The position numbers and the translations under genes were made by a program. A stretch of 64,000 bases of DNA from Neisseriaceae bacterium ESL0693 (lineage in GTDB: Bacteria > Pseudomonadota > Gammaproteobacteria > Burkholderiales > Neisseriaceae), in assembly GCA_029433475.1 (NCBI GenBank), contig JAQTIE010000013.1, forward strand, positions 62,001 to 126,000. Reading direction: 5' to 3'. Positions 39,467 to 48,425 of the stretch are shown piece after piece. Positions within the stretch are counted from its first letter, which is position 1; every line of letters starts with the position of its first letter. Under the pieces are notes generated by a model. That model did not search any database, was not told where the DNA came from, and saw nothing but the letters and a program-made list of their open reading frames with translations.

Positions 39467-42094
39467 ATGAGCAAAGCAACAGTTACCCCCATGATGGCTC
39501 AATATCTTGCCATCAAAGCAGATCATCAGGATAAATTACTTTTTTACCGCATGGGTGATTTTTATGAACTGTTTATGGATGACGCGGTAGAAGCTGCGCG
39601 CTTACTGGATATTACCTTAACATCCCGCGGTTATTTGCATGGACAGCCGATTAAAATGGCGGGTGTGCCTTATCATGCGGCAGAACAATATCTGGCTAAA
39701 CTGGTTAAACTGGGCAAAAGCGTGGCCATTTGTGAGCAGGTTGGCGATGTAGCCACCAGCAAAGGGCCGGTAGAACGTAAAGTAGTACGGATTGTGACGC
39801 CGGGTACCCTGACTGATAATGCGCTTTTGGAGGATAAAGAAACCAATCGGGTGGTTGCGGTTTATCCGCTGAAAAAACAAGTCGGGCTGGCATGGCTTTC
39901 TCTACAGAGTGGTGAATTTAAATGTAAGCTGATTACGCCGGAAATTTTGCCACATGAACTGGCACGCCTTACCGCAGCAGAAATTCTGGTACCTGATTCT
40001 GCCATTAATCAGCTTGATCTGACAGGCTATACCCAATACCTTACCCGAATCCATGGCTGGCAATTTGCACCTGACAGCAGCGAACGGCTGATTAGGCGTT
40101 ATTTTGGTTGTCAGGATTTACGCGGTTTTGGTCTATTGCCGGGAGAACACGATGCCGCCATTGGCGCGGCCGGTGCTTTGCTGAATTATGTTCAGCAGAC
40201 CCAGACCCAATTACCGGCGCATTTAGACAGTTTATCGCTTGAACAGGCTGCCACCTATATCGGTATGGATGCTGCTACCCGCCGCAATCTGGAACTGACT
40301 CAGACATTAAGCGGGCAAAAATCACCGACTTTGTTGTCAGTACTTGATCAGTGCGCTACCCACATGGGTAGCCGCCTGCTGGCATTATGGCTGCATCATC
40401 CATTACGCCGGCGCGAACAGATTATTGCCCGCCAACAGGCAATACAGGCTGTATGGCCACATCAGGCGTTAATCACTGCAACTTTGAGTCAGGTGGCCGA
40501 TATTGAACGTATTGCCGCCCGCATTGCGCTTGGGAGTGCCCGTCCTCGCGATTTATCCAATCTGCGTGACAGTCTGCAACAGTTAATTCAATTTCAGCTG
40601 TCGGATGAAACTGAAAGTCCGCTTATTCAACAGCTTTTATCCCGATTTCCACCCATGCAGGATGTGTTTGAACAACTGCAGGCAGCGATTATGCCTGAAC
40701 CGGCAGTATGGTTACGCGATGGCGGGGTGATTAATGATGGCTTTCATCAGGAACTGGATGAATTACGTCAGCTGCAAACCCATGCCGATGATTTTTTACA
40801 TCAGCTGCAAACGCGTGAACGTGAACGTACCGGCTTATCCAGTCTGAAAGTAGAGTTTAACCGCGTCCATGGTTTTTATATTGAGCTGAGTAAAACTCAG
40901 TCTGATCAGGCACCGGCTGAATATCAGCGACGCCAAACATTGAAAAATGCTGAGCGCTACATCACGCCGGAATTAAAAATATTTGAAGACAAAGTATTAA
41001 ATGCCCAGCAAAATGCGCTTGCCTTAGAAAAGCGATTATACGAAGCCTTATTAACTGAGCTTCAGCAACATTTATCTTTATTACAGCAATGCGCCAAGGC
41101 AGCGGCTACTTTAGATGTATTGAATACTTTATCTTTATTGCTGACAACTGATGCCACCAAACCTTATTGTTTTACGCAGTGGGTAAATTATCCGTGTATT
41201 CAGATTGAAGCCGGACGTCATGTGGTGGTGGATACTCAAGTGGCACAGTTTACGCCCAATGATACGCGTCTGGACGATAAACATCGGCTGATGTTGCTGA
41301 CAGGGCCGAATATGGGTGGTAAATCAACCTATATGCGTCAAGTGGCATTAATTGTTTTACTGGCTCATGTGGGGGCACCTGTACCGGCTCAGCGCTGTAC
41401 ACTGGGCGAAGTGGATCAGATTTTTACTCGTATTGGTGCCTCTGATGATCTGGCCGGCAATCGTTCTACTTTTATGGTGGAGATGTCGGAAACTGCATAT
41501 ATTCTGCATCATGCCACGGCCAGATCACTGGTCTTAATGGATGAAGTCGGCCGGGGGACTTCTACTTTTGACGGGCTGGCATTGGCGCAGGCGATTGCCG
41601 AACACCTGTTACATAAAAACCAATGTTATACCTTGTTTGCCACCCATTATTTTGAATTAACCCAGCTGCCACAGCATCACATAAATGCTTTTAATATGCA
41701 TTTATCCGCGTTGGAACAGGGACAGGATATTGTGTTTTTACATCACATTGAATCAGGGCCAGCCAATAAAAGTTATGGTATTGCTGTGGCCAAACTGGCG
41801 GGGCTGCCTGCCCGTACGCTGAGTGCTGCTTATAAATATTTACACCGCTTAGAACAGCAGGCTGATCAGGACAAGACCCAGTTGGATATGTTTCAACCGA
41901 TTGTTGATATAAAGGAAATGAATGCCGATGAGCCTCTTCTGACTGGTGCTATTGAAATTCCTATGGCATTAAAGCAACAGCTCGATGCGTTACAGCCAGA
42001 TGAACTGACGCCTAAAGCGGCATTAAATGCTTTATATGACCTAACACAATGGTGGCAAACATATCAGCAAAATCAATCAGAGCAAGATAAATAA
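39467..42094 (+). CDS. mutS: DNA mismatch repair protein MutS
   Basis: MutS recognises mismatches and starts repair with MutL. Domain I has the mismatch-reading Phe-x-Glu in RMGDFYELF near residue 32; the ATPase has GPNMGGKST near 614, [15 protein letters not shown] and [15 protein letters not shown]-terminal region [19 protein letters not shown] is the dimer/tetramer segment. The frame can start at a TTG three codons earlier (39458); the ATG MSKATV is chosen, giving 875 residues. Confidence 0.98.
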   Translation: MSKATVTPMMAQYLAIKADHQDKLLFYRMGDFYELFMDDAVEAARLLDITLTSRGYLHGQPIKMAGVPYHAAEQYLAKLVKLGKSVAICEQVGDVATSKGPVERKVVRIVTPGTLTDNALLEDKETNRVVAVYPLKKQVGLAWLSLQSGEFKCKLITPEILPHELARLTAAEILVPDSAINQLDLTGYTQYLTRIHGWQFAPDSSERLIRRYFGCQDLRGFGLLPGEHDAAIGAAGALLNYVQQTQTQLPAHLDSLSLEQAATYIGMDAATRRNLELTQTLSGQKSPTLLSVLDQCATHMGSRLLALWLHHPLRRREQIIARQQAIQAVWPHQALITATLSQVADIERIAARIALGSARPRDLSNLRDSLQQLIQFQLSDETESPLIQQLLSRFPPMQDVFEQLQAAIMPEPAVWLRDGGVINDGFHQELDELRQLQTHADDFLHQLQTRERERTGLSSLKVEFNRVHGFYIELSKTQSDQAPAEYQRRQTLKNAERYITPELKIFEDKVLNAQQNALALEKRLYEALLTELQQHLSLLQQCAKAAATLDVLNTLSLLLTTDATKPYCFTQWVNYPCIQIEAGRHVVVDTQVAQFTPNDTRLDDKHRLMLLTGPNMGGKSTYMRQVALIVLLAHVGAPVPAQRCTLGEVDQIFTRIGASDDLAGNRSTFMVEMSETAYILHHATARSLVLMDEVGRGTSTFDGLALAQAIAEHLLHKNQCYTLFATHYFELTQLPQHHINAFNMHLSALEQGQDIVFLHHIESGPANKSYGIAVAKLAGLPARTLSAAYKYLHRLEQQADQDKTQLDMFQPIVDIKEMNADEPLLTGAIEIPMALKQQLDALQPDELTPKAALNALYDLTQWWQTYQQNQSEQDK

Positions 42095-42116
42095 TATATC
42101 ATTTTGATATTGAGTC

Positions 42117-42144
42117 TTGACATCATGGTATTTAACTGTATAAT
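42117..42144 (+). promoter_or_regulatory. Consensus sigma-70 promoter of the initiator tRNA
   Basis: TTGACA and TATAAT, both perfect, are spaced by 16 bp and end 13 bp before the tRNA. It lies immediately after mutS and gives the tRNA its own strong promoter. Confidence 0.9.
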
Positions 42145-42157
42145 TCATGTTCTCAGA

Positions 42158-42234
<77 letters not shown>

Positions 42235-42241
42235 GATACTG

Positions 42242-42269
42242 AAAGATCGCTGCTAAGCGGTCTTTTTTT
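42242..42269 (+). terminator. Terminator of the initiator tRNA
   Basis: AAAGATCGCT pairs with AGCGGTCTTT around GCTA, with one T-G pair, followed by a T-run. It lies 8 bp after the tRNA. Confidence 0.88.
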
Positions 42270-42504
42270 ATTTCTACTTATTTTTCTATAGAGCTGGATT
42301 ATGATCTGGTTTTTCAAATATTAAAAAAACATAAAGCGTCTATTCGTACTTATGGGAAATGATTTATCATCGCTTTGACCGGTATGCCTTACCCGGCACA
42401 TAGGTATTACTCTCCGGTATGATATTGATTAAACTATTAATTGATAGATATGATTATGTCGATTATGCTGACTGATCTGTTATCCATGCTATAAGGAAAT
42501 GACA

Positions 42505-43125
42505 ATGGCACAATGTCTGGCTATTCATCCTGATAATCCGCAAGCTCGCCTCATTACTCAGGCAGTGTCTGCGCTGCAACAAGGTAAAGTTATTGTTTAT
42601 CCAACTGATTGTTGTTATGCCCTGGGTTGTCAGATCGACAGTAAATCAGCCTTGGAGCGTATATTACGTATTCGGCCAATAGATACCAAACAACCGTTGG
42701 CACTGATGTGTCATGATTTAAGTCAGGTTGGTCATTATGCACAGGTACACAATGATCAGTTCCGTTTATTAAAAATGGTGGATTGCAGTCAATATACATT
42801 TATTCTTGAAGCCACCAAAGCCGTGCCCAATCGGCTGATACCACCCAAACACAAAACCATTGGCGTACGTATGTCAAAACAGGCGATTACGCAGGCACTC
42901 CTGACTGAACTGGAAGCGCCGATCTTAACCTGTACTTTGTGGTTGCCGGCGGACGAAGAGCCTTTAACCGATCCGTATGACATTTGTACGCGATTGGATC
43001 ATGAGGTTGATCTGGTTATAGATGGGGGCTGGTGTGGTACAACGCCCACAACAGTCATCAATATGACCGATGGTCTGGAATTAATCAGTACAGGGGCAGG
43101 CGCTACTGCACCATTTGGCCTCTAG
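42505..43125 (+). CDS. YrdC/Sua5/YciO-family protein
   Basis: The 206-residue protein has the YrdC-fold motifs VIVYPTDCCYALGCQ near residue 31, RPIDTKQPLALMCHDL and ESIGVR-like TIGVRMS. Members make threonylcarbamoyl-adenylate for tRNA t6A37, but the YciO branch, to which the length and sequence seem nearer, has a less certain role. An in-frame ATG two codons upstream (42499) is only two bases from the AAGG Shine-Dalgarno; the chosen start MAQCLAIHP is at normal distance. Confidence 0.82.
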   Translation: MAQCLAIHPDNPQARLITQAVSALQQGKVIVYPTDCCYALGCQIDSKSALERILRIRPIDTKQPLALMCHDLSQVGHYAQVHNDQFRLLKMVDCSQYTFILEATKAVPNRLIPPKHKTIGVRMSKQAITQALLTELEAPILTCTLWLPADEEPLTDPYDICTRLDHEVDLVIDGGWCGTTPTTVINMTDGLELISTGAGATAPFGL

Positions 43126-43244
43126 TCTGATAACTGTTACCATGATAATTCATGTCATAACGCCATGACATGAATTATATGCAACTATGCATTCATATAC
43201 TATAGAGTATGCTGATGATTTATTTGTTATTCAAGGAAGTTTAA

Positions 43245-43907
43245 TTGCATAATCACGATTTTGCCCAAATATTACTGGCCATATTACCCCTATTGCTGGC
43301 CATTACTGTTCATGAAGCGGCGCATGGTTATATGGCACGTCATTATGGTGATCATACGGCGGCATTGATGGGGCGGTTAACCCTCAATCCGGTAAAACAT
43401 ATTGATCTGGTCGGCACCATTATTGTGCCATTAATCATTTTTATGTCCAGCAGTCTTTTTGGTGCACCGATGATTTTCGGCTGGGCCAAACCGGTACCCA
43501 TTAATCCGCGCCACTTTCGCAATCCGCGTATTGCCAGCCGGATGGTTTCTGTGGCGGGTCCTTTGGCCAATTTATTCATGAGTTTCGGCTGGGCATTGTT
43601 GCTTATCGCCAGCCAGTGGGTGCCTGACTCATTCAAGATGGCATTAGAATTAATGAGCTTTATGGGCATTTCATTTAATATCGGCCTGTTTATTCTCAAT
43701 ATGCTTCCGATTCTGCCATTAGACGGCGGCCGGTTTATAAACACTTTTTTACCGCTGAAGTGGTCTTATCAGTATCAGAAGACTGAACCTTACGGTATGT
43801 GGATTATATTATTGTTATTGATCACCAACGTTTTAGAAGCAATTATCAAGCCACTTTATCAGCTTATATTCATACCGATTAATTTATTGATCAACTTATT
43901 TATGTAA
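43245..43907 (+). CDS. Site-2 protease family (M50) membrane protein
   Basis: The 220-residue polytopic protein has the zinc motif HEAAHGY near residue 23 and the second active-site motif ILNMLPILPLDGGR near 157-170, as in the short S2P-like peptidases. It may cleave membrane-embedded substrates; none is known. The start is TTG, supported by AAGGAAG five bases before it; no ATG occurs in the first 25 codons. It stands alone between a YrdC-type gene and the convergent prmC. Confidence 0.9.
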   Translation: MHNHDFAQILLAILPLLLAITVHEAAHGYMARHYGDHTAALMGRLTLNPVKHIDLVGTIIVPLIIFMSSSLFGAPMIFGWAKPVPINPRHFRNPRIASRMVSVAGPLANLFMSFGWALLLIASQWVPDSFKMALELMSFMGISFNIGLFILNMLPILPLDGGRFINTFLPLKWSYQYQKTEPYGMWIILLLLITNVLEAIIKPLYQLIFIPINLLINLFM

Positions 43908-43958
43908 GCAGTATTGATACAGCCACCACTGAAAGCGCATGGTCATTGCCGCCGGCGG

Positions 43959-44798
43959 TTATCCTGCCTGAGGTATCCATTGCCCAAGGCTGACCCGATC
44001 CAAACCGGCCAGATCAGTTAATGTATGAACCTGTGTAAAATGCTGCTGCTCTAAGAGCGTACGCACTCTGCTACCCTGATCAAACCCATGTTCCAACACT
44101 AACCAGCCGCCCGGCTTTAGCCATTGCGGTGCGGTCTGAATAATGTGTTGCAAGGCTTGTAAACCATCAGCAAAATCCGTCAGTGCTGACAGAGGTTCAA
44201 ACCGCAGATCTCCCTGGTTTAAATGGGCATCATGCTGCTCGATATAGGGGGGATTGGAGACAATCACATCCACACTGCCTATGGCGGGCTGCGGCTGGGC
44301 TTCAAACCATGACCCTTGACCCCAGTGAATGCTGACGCCCATTTTACTGGCATTATGCCGGGCTATGTGTAACGCCGGCTGACTGATGTCGGCTGCCCAG
44401 ACCGTGGCACCTGGCCGTTCACACGCCAGTGTTACGGCAATGGCACCGCTGCCGGTGCCTAGGTCCCAGACGGTACCTGCCGGCGGCAAGTGCGCTAATG
44501 CAGCTTCAACCAGATGTTCTGTTTCGGGTCTCGGTATCAGCACAGCATCTGATACCGAAAAAATACGCCCATAAAATTCCCGCTCCTGAATAATATAGGC
44601 CAATGGTTCTCCTGCCTGCCGCCGTGACACGGCCTGATTAAGCTGTGTCAGGCAAGCAGGCGGCAGTAAATCATCGCCATGGGCAATCAGATGGCTGTGA
44701 CTGATGCCAGCAAAATGTGCCAGTAATAGCCTTGCCTCCAGACGAGGAAGGCGGCAATGCTGTAGCCAGTCATTCAGGCTATGAGAATCATGATTCAT
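43959..44798 (-). CDS. prmC: Release factor glutamine methyltransferase
   Basis: PrmC methylates the GGQ glutamine of release factors 1 and 2. The SAM motif DLGTGSGAIAVTLACERP and the NPPY motif in IVSNPPYIEQHDAHLN are clear. The frame opens with GTG three codons further up, overlapping the mgtE stop; the ATG is chosen here, giving 279 residues. It follows mgtE by 5 bases. Usually prmC lies beside prfA, which is not present here. Confidence 0.95.
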   Translation of the reverse strand: MNHDSHSLNDWLQHCRLPRLEARLLLAHFAGISHSHLIAHGDDLLPPACLTQLNQAVSRRQAGEPLAYIIQEREFYGRIFSVSDAVLIPRPETEHLVEAALAHLPPAGTVWDLGTGSGAIAVTLACERPGATVWAADISQPALHIARHNASKMGVSIHWGQGSWFEAQPQPAIGSVDVIVSNPPYIEQHDAHLNQGDLRFEPLSALTDFADGLQALQHIIQTAPQWLKPGGWLVLEHGFDQGSRVRTLLEQQHFTQVHTLTDLAGLDRVSLGQWIPQAG

Positions 44799-44803
44799 AA
44801 ACG

Positions 44804-46246
44804 TCACAATAAAAATAAAGTGGCTAAACCCAGAAAAATAAAGAATCCACCGGAATCAGTGACGGCAGTAATCATAACGCTACTACCGAGCGCCGGATCA
44901 TGTCCCAATTTCTGCATCACTACTGGAATCATCACACCCACGGTAGCCGCTAACATCAGATTGAGCGTCATGGCTGCAACCATGACAATGCCGATGCCTA
45001 CATCATGATAGAGTAAATACGCCACTATGCCCATGACAGAACCCCACAATAAACCATTGACGATGGCAACGCCTTCCTCTTTGCGTAATAAGCGCCAGGC
45101 CTGGCTGTTGCTGATTTGTCCTGAAGTCATGGCGCGCACAATCATGGTAATGGTCTGATTACCGGAATTACCACCGATACCCGCCACAATCGGCATCAGA
45201 GTAGCCAACGCCACAATTTTTTCGATGGAGCCTTCAAACATACCAATGACCCGACTGGCCAGAAATGCAGTACACAGATTCACAGCCAGCCAGACCCAGC
45301 GATTTTTTACCGAATCAAATACCGGTGCAAATAAATCTTCTTCTTCTTTTAAACCGGCCATGTTTAACATGTCGGCTTCGGATTCTTCGCGGATAACGTC
45401 TACCATTTCATCAATGGTAATCCGGCCGATCAGTTTATGATGCACATCTATTACCGGCGCAGTCACCAGGTCATAGCGTTCAAACGCGGCGGCAGCTTCT
45501 TCAGCATTGTCTTCGGGTCGGAAGGTCACCACATCACTGACCATGACATCGGATACCTGGCGATCCGGATCGGCCACCAGTAAGGTACGAATGGGTAATA
45601 CACCTTGTAATACATCATGATCATCAACCACAAAAATTTTGTCTGTATGGTCAGGTAAATGGTCAAACCGGCGTAAATAACGCAGCACCACTTCACAGGT
45701 GACATCGGCACGGATACTGACCAATTCAAAATCCATTAATGCACCAACCTGATCATCTTCAAATGACATCGCCGCGGCTACCTGGGCACGTTCTTCCTCA
45801 TCGCGCGAACTGAGGGCTTCATATACGACGTTATTGGGTAAATCAGGTGCCAGCGCAGCCAGTTCATCCGCATCCAGATCATCAACAGCGTTTAATAATT
45901 CCTGCTGCGCCATATTTTCAATTAAGGTTTCGCGTACAGGATCGGAAACCTCTAAGAGCACTTCGCCATCTTCTTCAGGAGCGGCCAGATTCCACACCAG
46001 TATGCGCTCTTGTAATGGCAATGACTCAAGTAAGGTGGCCATATCGGCCGGATGCAGTTCGCAAAGTGCAGCAATCAATTCATGCAATATGCGATTGGAT
46101 TCAGGATCACTGAGCTGAGTATCACGACTCAGTCTGGTTTTGAGTGAAACGGGTAACAGAATTTTTGCCAATTCACAAATGTGGCTGACATCAAGATGGA
46201 GGCGTTCCAGTTTACTGGTATTATATTTTGGATCAGTTGCGTTCAT
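44804..46246 (-). CDS. mgtE: Magnesium transporter MgtE
   Basis: MgtE is a homodimeric Mg2+ channel whose cytoplasmic domains close when Mg2+ is abundant. An N-terminal superhelical MgtE_N domain (about residues 40-160) is followed by a CBS pair (about 165-290, with VTAPVIDVHHKLIGRITIDEMVDVI) and five membrane helices from about 315 on, including MPIVAGIGGNSGNQTITMIVR. Length 480 is slightly longer than usual because of the N-terminus. The leader upstream shows several inverted repeats. Confidence 0.96.
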   Translation of the reverse strand: MNATDPKYNTSKLERLHLDVSHICELAKILLPVSLKTRLSRDTQLSDPESNRILHELIAALCELHPADMATLLESLPLQERILVWNLAAPEEDGEVLLEVSDPVRETLIENMAQQELLNAVDDLDADELAALAPDLPNNVVYEALSSRDEEERAQVAAAMSFEDDQVGALMDFELVSIRADVTCEVVLRYLRRFDHLPDHTDKIFVVDDHDVLQGVLPIRTLLVADPDRQVSDVMVSDVVTFRPEDNAEEAAAAFERYDLVTAPVIDVHHKLIGRITIDEMVDVIREESEADMLNMAGLKEEEDLFAPVFDSVKNRWVWLAVNLCTAFLASRVIGMFEGSIEKIVALATLMPIVAGIGGNSGNQTITMIVRAMTSGQISNSQAWRLLRKEEGVAIVNGLLWGSVMGIVAYLLYHDVGIGIVMVAAMTLNLMLAATVGVMIPVVMQKLGHDPALGSSVMITAVTDSGGFFIFLGLATLFLL

Positions 46247-46247
46247 A

Positions 46248-46272
46248 ATCGTTCTTAACCTACAGGAACGAT
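46248..46272 (-). promoter_or_regulatory. Hairpin over the mgtE ribosome binding site
   Basis: ATCGTTC and GAACGAT form a perfect 7-bp stem just one base upstream of the mgtE ATG. The only Shine-Dalgarno-like bases (AGG) lie in its loop. The structure could limit translation initiation; the role is inferred from position. Confidence 0.45.
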
Positions 46273-46323
46273 GACGCCCTGCAGGAAATTAAAGGAGTGA
46301 TTGAAAATAAAATTGAATAAAAA

Positions 46324-46376
46324 TGCCTGACTGGCAACTCGGAGGTTCCATAAATAATGGCCTGCTATGGGCAGGC
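46324..46376 (-). promoter_or_regulatory. Structured 5' leader of mgtE
   Basis: Three small hairpins follow one another on the minus strand: GCCTGC/GCAGGC (46360-46376), CCAT/ATGG (46348-46360) and TGCC/GGCA (46324-46336), the last followed by TTTTTATT. The 5' arm GCCTG could also pair with the later CAGGC in the third hairpin, so alternative folds are possible. No known riboswitch consensus such as the M-box was recognised. Confidence 0.4.
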
Positions 46377-46528
46377 AGAGTCTTTAACGGGGCTATTGTA
46401 CATGGTTTTGTGTGAAATACGGTTTATTTTCTGTATGAAATGCACCTGAATATTCAGCATGTGCTTTTAAATGAATCATTGGAAATAGACGGGCTAATAT
46501 CCGGAATGGCTGTATTGCCTGATGATAA

Positions 46529-46561
46529 AAGCCGTCATGACTGAAGATGTCATGACGGCTA
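46529..46561 (-). terminator. Terminator downstream of dld
   Basis: AGCCGTCATGAC and GTCATGACGGCT form a 12-bp stem with a 7-base loop. On the minus strand TTTTATC follows. It lies 25 bp after the dld stop. Confidence 0.88.
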
Positions 46562-46585
46562 AAGCTTGATTTAATGATTGAAAAA

Positions 46586-48289
46586 CTAAGCCCAGTTTTT
46601 CTTTTTCGAAGTTTTGCCGATACCCGGGTTAAAACTGTTGGTGGGATCCAGTTGCCGGTAAAATTGTTTCAGTGCCGGTTTGGCATGGTACAGATGGCCG
46701 ACATTGTGTTCAGCCGGATACTGAGCACCACGCTGATCCAGTAACGCCAGCATTTCTTCTTCTACCGCCATACAATCGGTGCCTTTTCTGGCAATGTAGT
46801 CCTGGTGGAACACATGACAGAAAAAGTGGCCATAATACAATTTATGAATAAAATGCCGATTGATATCATCGGGTAATGTTTCAAACCATGCTTTATCATT
46901 GCGCCGTAAAGCCACGTCAAGTGCCACGATATCCTCAACTTCATGCGTGTGTACATCACGGTAGCGCACGGCTGCACCCGCCACAGCAAAGCGATGCAAC
47001 ATCGCTGCTTCCGCTTCTTTGGCATTACAACGGAAATACGCGCCTTCTTTCTCGGTGAAATATGATTTCAGAAATGCTTCGGCCTCAGCAATGCCATCAT
47101 CAGCCATTTTTAAAATCAAATGATGCTCGAAACGATCACGATAATCACGGATAGACTGTGGTAAATGTTGCGGCAATAATCTACTGAATGCCTGGATTAC
47201 CCGATCAGTCAGATGTTTGGGCAGAAACGGAATTTTAGTGGCGATACGGTCAACCGTATTTTTAAAGGCAAATAATCGCGGCAGATTGTCTGTACCGAAT
47301 TTCTGAATCATCCAGAATGTATCTTTGCCATAAATCGCGGCCACATCAAATGCTTCACGATGGATATATTCACCCGATACCGGTAAATTTTTAAATTGGC
47401 TTAAAATATGGCGACGAATATCATCCAGTTCAGCCGTATGATTGGTTCCGATATAAAAAACCGCACTGGTTTTTTCCAATGGAAATGTATCCAGCCGCAC
47501 CGCAAATACCATTAATTTACCCGCACTGCCCGAAGCTTCATAATGACGCGCGGGATCGGCATTGAACCGTGCCGGCGTATCGGCATCAATTTCGCGCACA
47601 TGTTCACGATAGGTATCATCATGACCTTTACCGGCATGATGTGTTACCTCTTTATCGGTATATTGCCGGTTTTGCAGATTCTGTAAGATGGTTTCAGGCT
47701 CATTACCCAATTCAATGCCCAGATGGTTGATCAGATGCAATTGTCCTTGCTCGTCAACCTGCGCGAATAATGCCATTTGTGTATAGGCTGGCCCACGCTG
47801 AATCAGGGCGCCACCTGAATTATTACATACACCGCCCATTACTGAAGCACCGATACAGGAAGAGCCAATCACTGAATGCGGGCCGCGTCCCAGAGGCTTT
47901 AATTCTTTTTCCAGCCGGTTAAGGGTACTGCCCGGCAGACACACCACTTGCTCGCCCTGCTCAATAATCTGGATACCATCTAACCGGCGAGTACTCACAA
48001 TCACAATAGGACGATCATAATCTTGTCCGTCAGGTGTGGAACCACCTGTCAGGCCGGTATTGGAAGACTGGGTAATAACGATGACATCCGCAGCCACACA
48101 AGCTTGTAAAACACGCCACTGTTCAACCAGATTTCCCGGAATCACCACTGCCAGCGCATCGCCCTCACCAAAACGAAAACCTTGCCGATAAGGTAAGGTA
48201 TGTGCCGGATCGGTCAGCGTATGGGCTGATCCGACAATATTCTTTAACTGATCAATAAGCTGTGTATGCGTGCTATTTACATTTATCAT
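46586..48289 (-). CDS. dld: Quinone-dependent D-lactate dehydrogenase
   Basis: Dld oxidises D-lactate to pyruvate and passes electrons to quinone at the cytoplasmic face of the inner membrane. The FAD-binding part contains ITQSSNTGLTGGSTPDGQDYDRPIVIVS (about 28 residues near 75-102) and SVIGSSCIGASVMGGVCNNSGGALIQRGP. The C-terminal half is the Dld-specific membrane-binding and cap region ending NSFNPGIGKTSKKKNWA. Length 567 agrees with the E. coli enzyme. The Shine-Dalgarno AAGGA is nine bases from the ATG. Confidence 0.95.
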   Translation of the reverse strand: MINVNSTHTQLIDQLKNIVGSAHTLTDPAHTLPYRQGFRFGEGDALAVVIPGNLVEQWRVLQACVAADVIVITQSSNTGLTGGSTPDGQDYDRPIVIVSTRRLDGIQIIEQGEQVVCLPGSTLNRLEKELKPLGRGPHSVIGSSCIGASVMGGVCNNSGGALIQRGPAYTQMALFAQVDEQGQLHLINHLGIELGNEPETILQNLQNRQYTDKEVTHHAGKGHDDTYREHVREIDADTPARFNADPARHYEASGSAGKLMVFAVRLDTFPLEKTSAVFYIGTNHTAELDDIRRHILSQFKNLPVSGEYIHREAFDVAAIYGKDTFWMIQKFGTDNLPRLFAFKNTVDRIATKIPFLPKHLTDRVIQAFSRLLPQHLPQSIRDYRDRFEHHLILKMADDGIAEAEAFLKSYFTEKEGAYFRCNAKEAEAAMLHRFAVAGAAVRYRDVHTHEVEDIVALDVALRRNDKAWFETLPDDINRHFIHKLYYGHFFCHVFHQDYIARKGTDCMAVEEEMLALLDQRGAQYPAEHNVGHLYHAKPALKQFYRQLDPTNSFNPGIGKTSKKKNWA

Positions 48290-48307
48290 GAATAAAGTCC
48301 TTAATTT

Positions 48308-48326
48308 AATTGCTTCAAAAGCAATT
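48308..48326. promoter_or_regulatory. Inverted repeat upstream of dld
   Basis: AATTGCTT and AAGCAATT, separated by three bases, lie just before the dld Shine-Dalgarno. The position suits a repressor site, but no regulator was identified. Confidence 0.3.
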
Positions 48327-48425
48327 TATTTTATTTTAAATGGTCTGATGACAAATATAAAGGCATGGATACATAAATACCGTTAAATTAAATACTCTCC
48401 TCATGCCATTGCCAAAGAGCGTAAA

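Larger units (their letters stand above)
46247..46585. other. mgtE leader and promoter region
   Basis: This 339-bp gap contains, from right to left on the minus strand, the dld terminator (46529-46561), a possible -10 TACAAT about 150 bp upstream of mgtE, and a run of small inverted repeats between 46324 and 46376. No coding sequence was seen. Confidence 0.5.
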
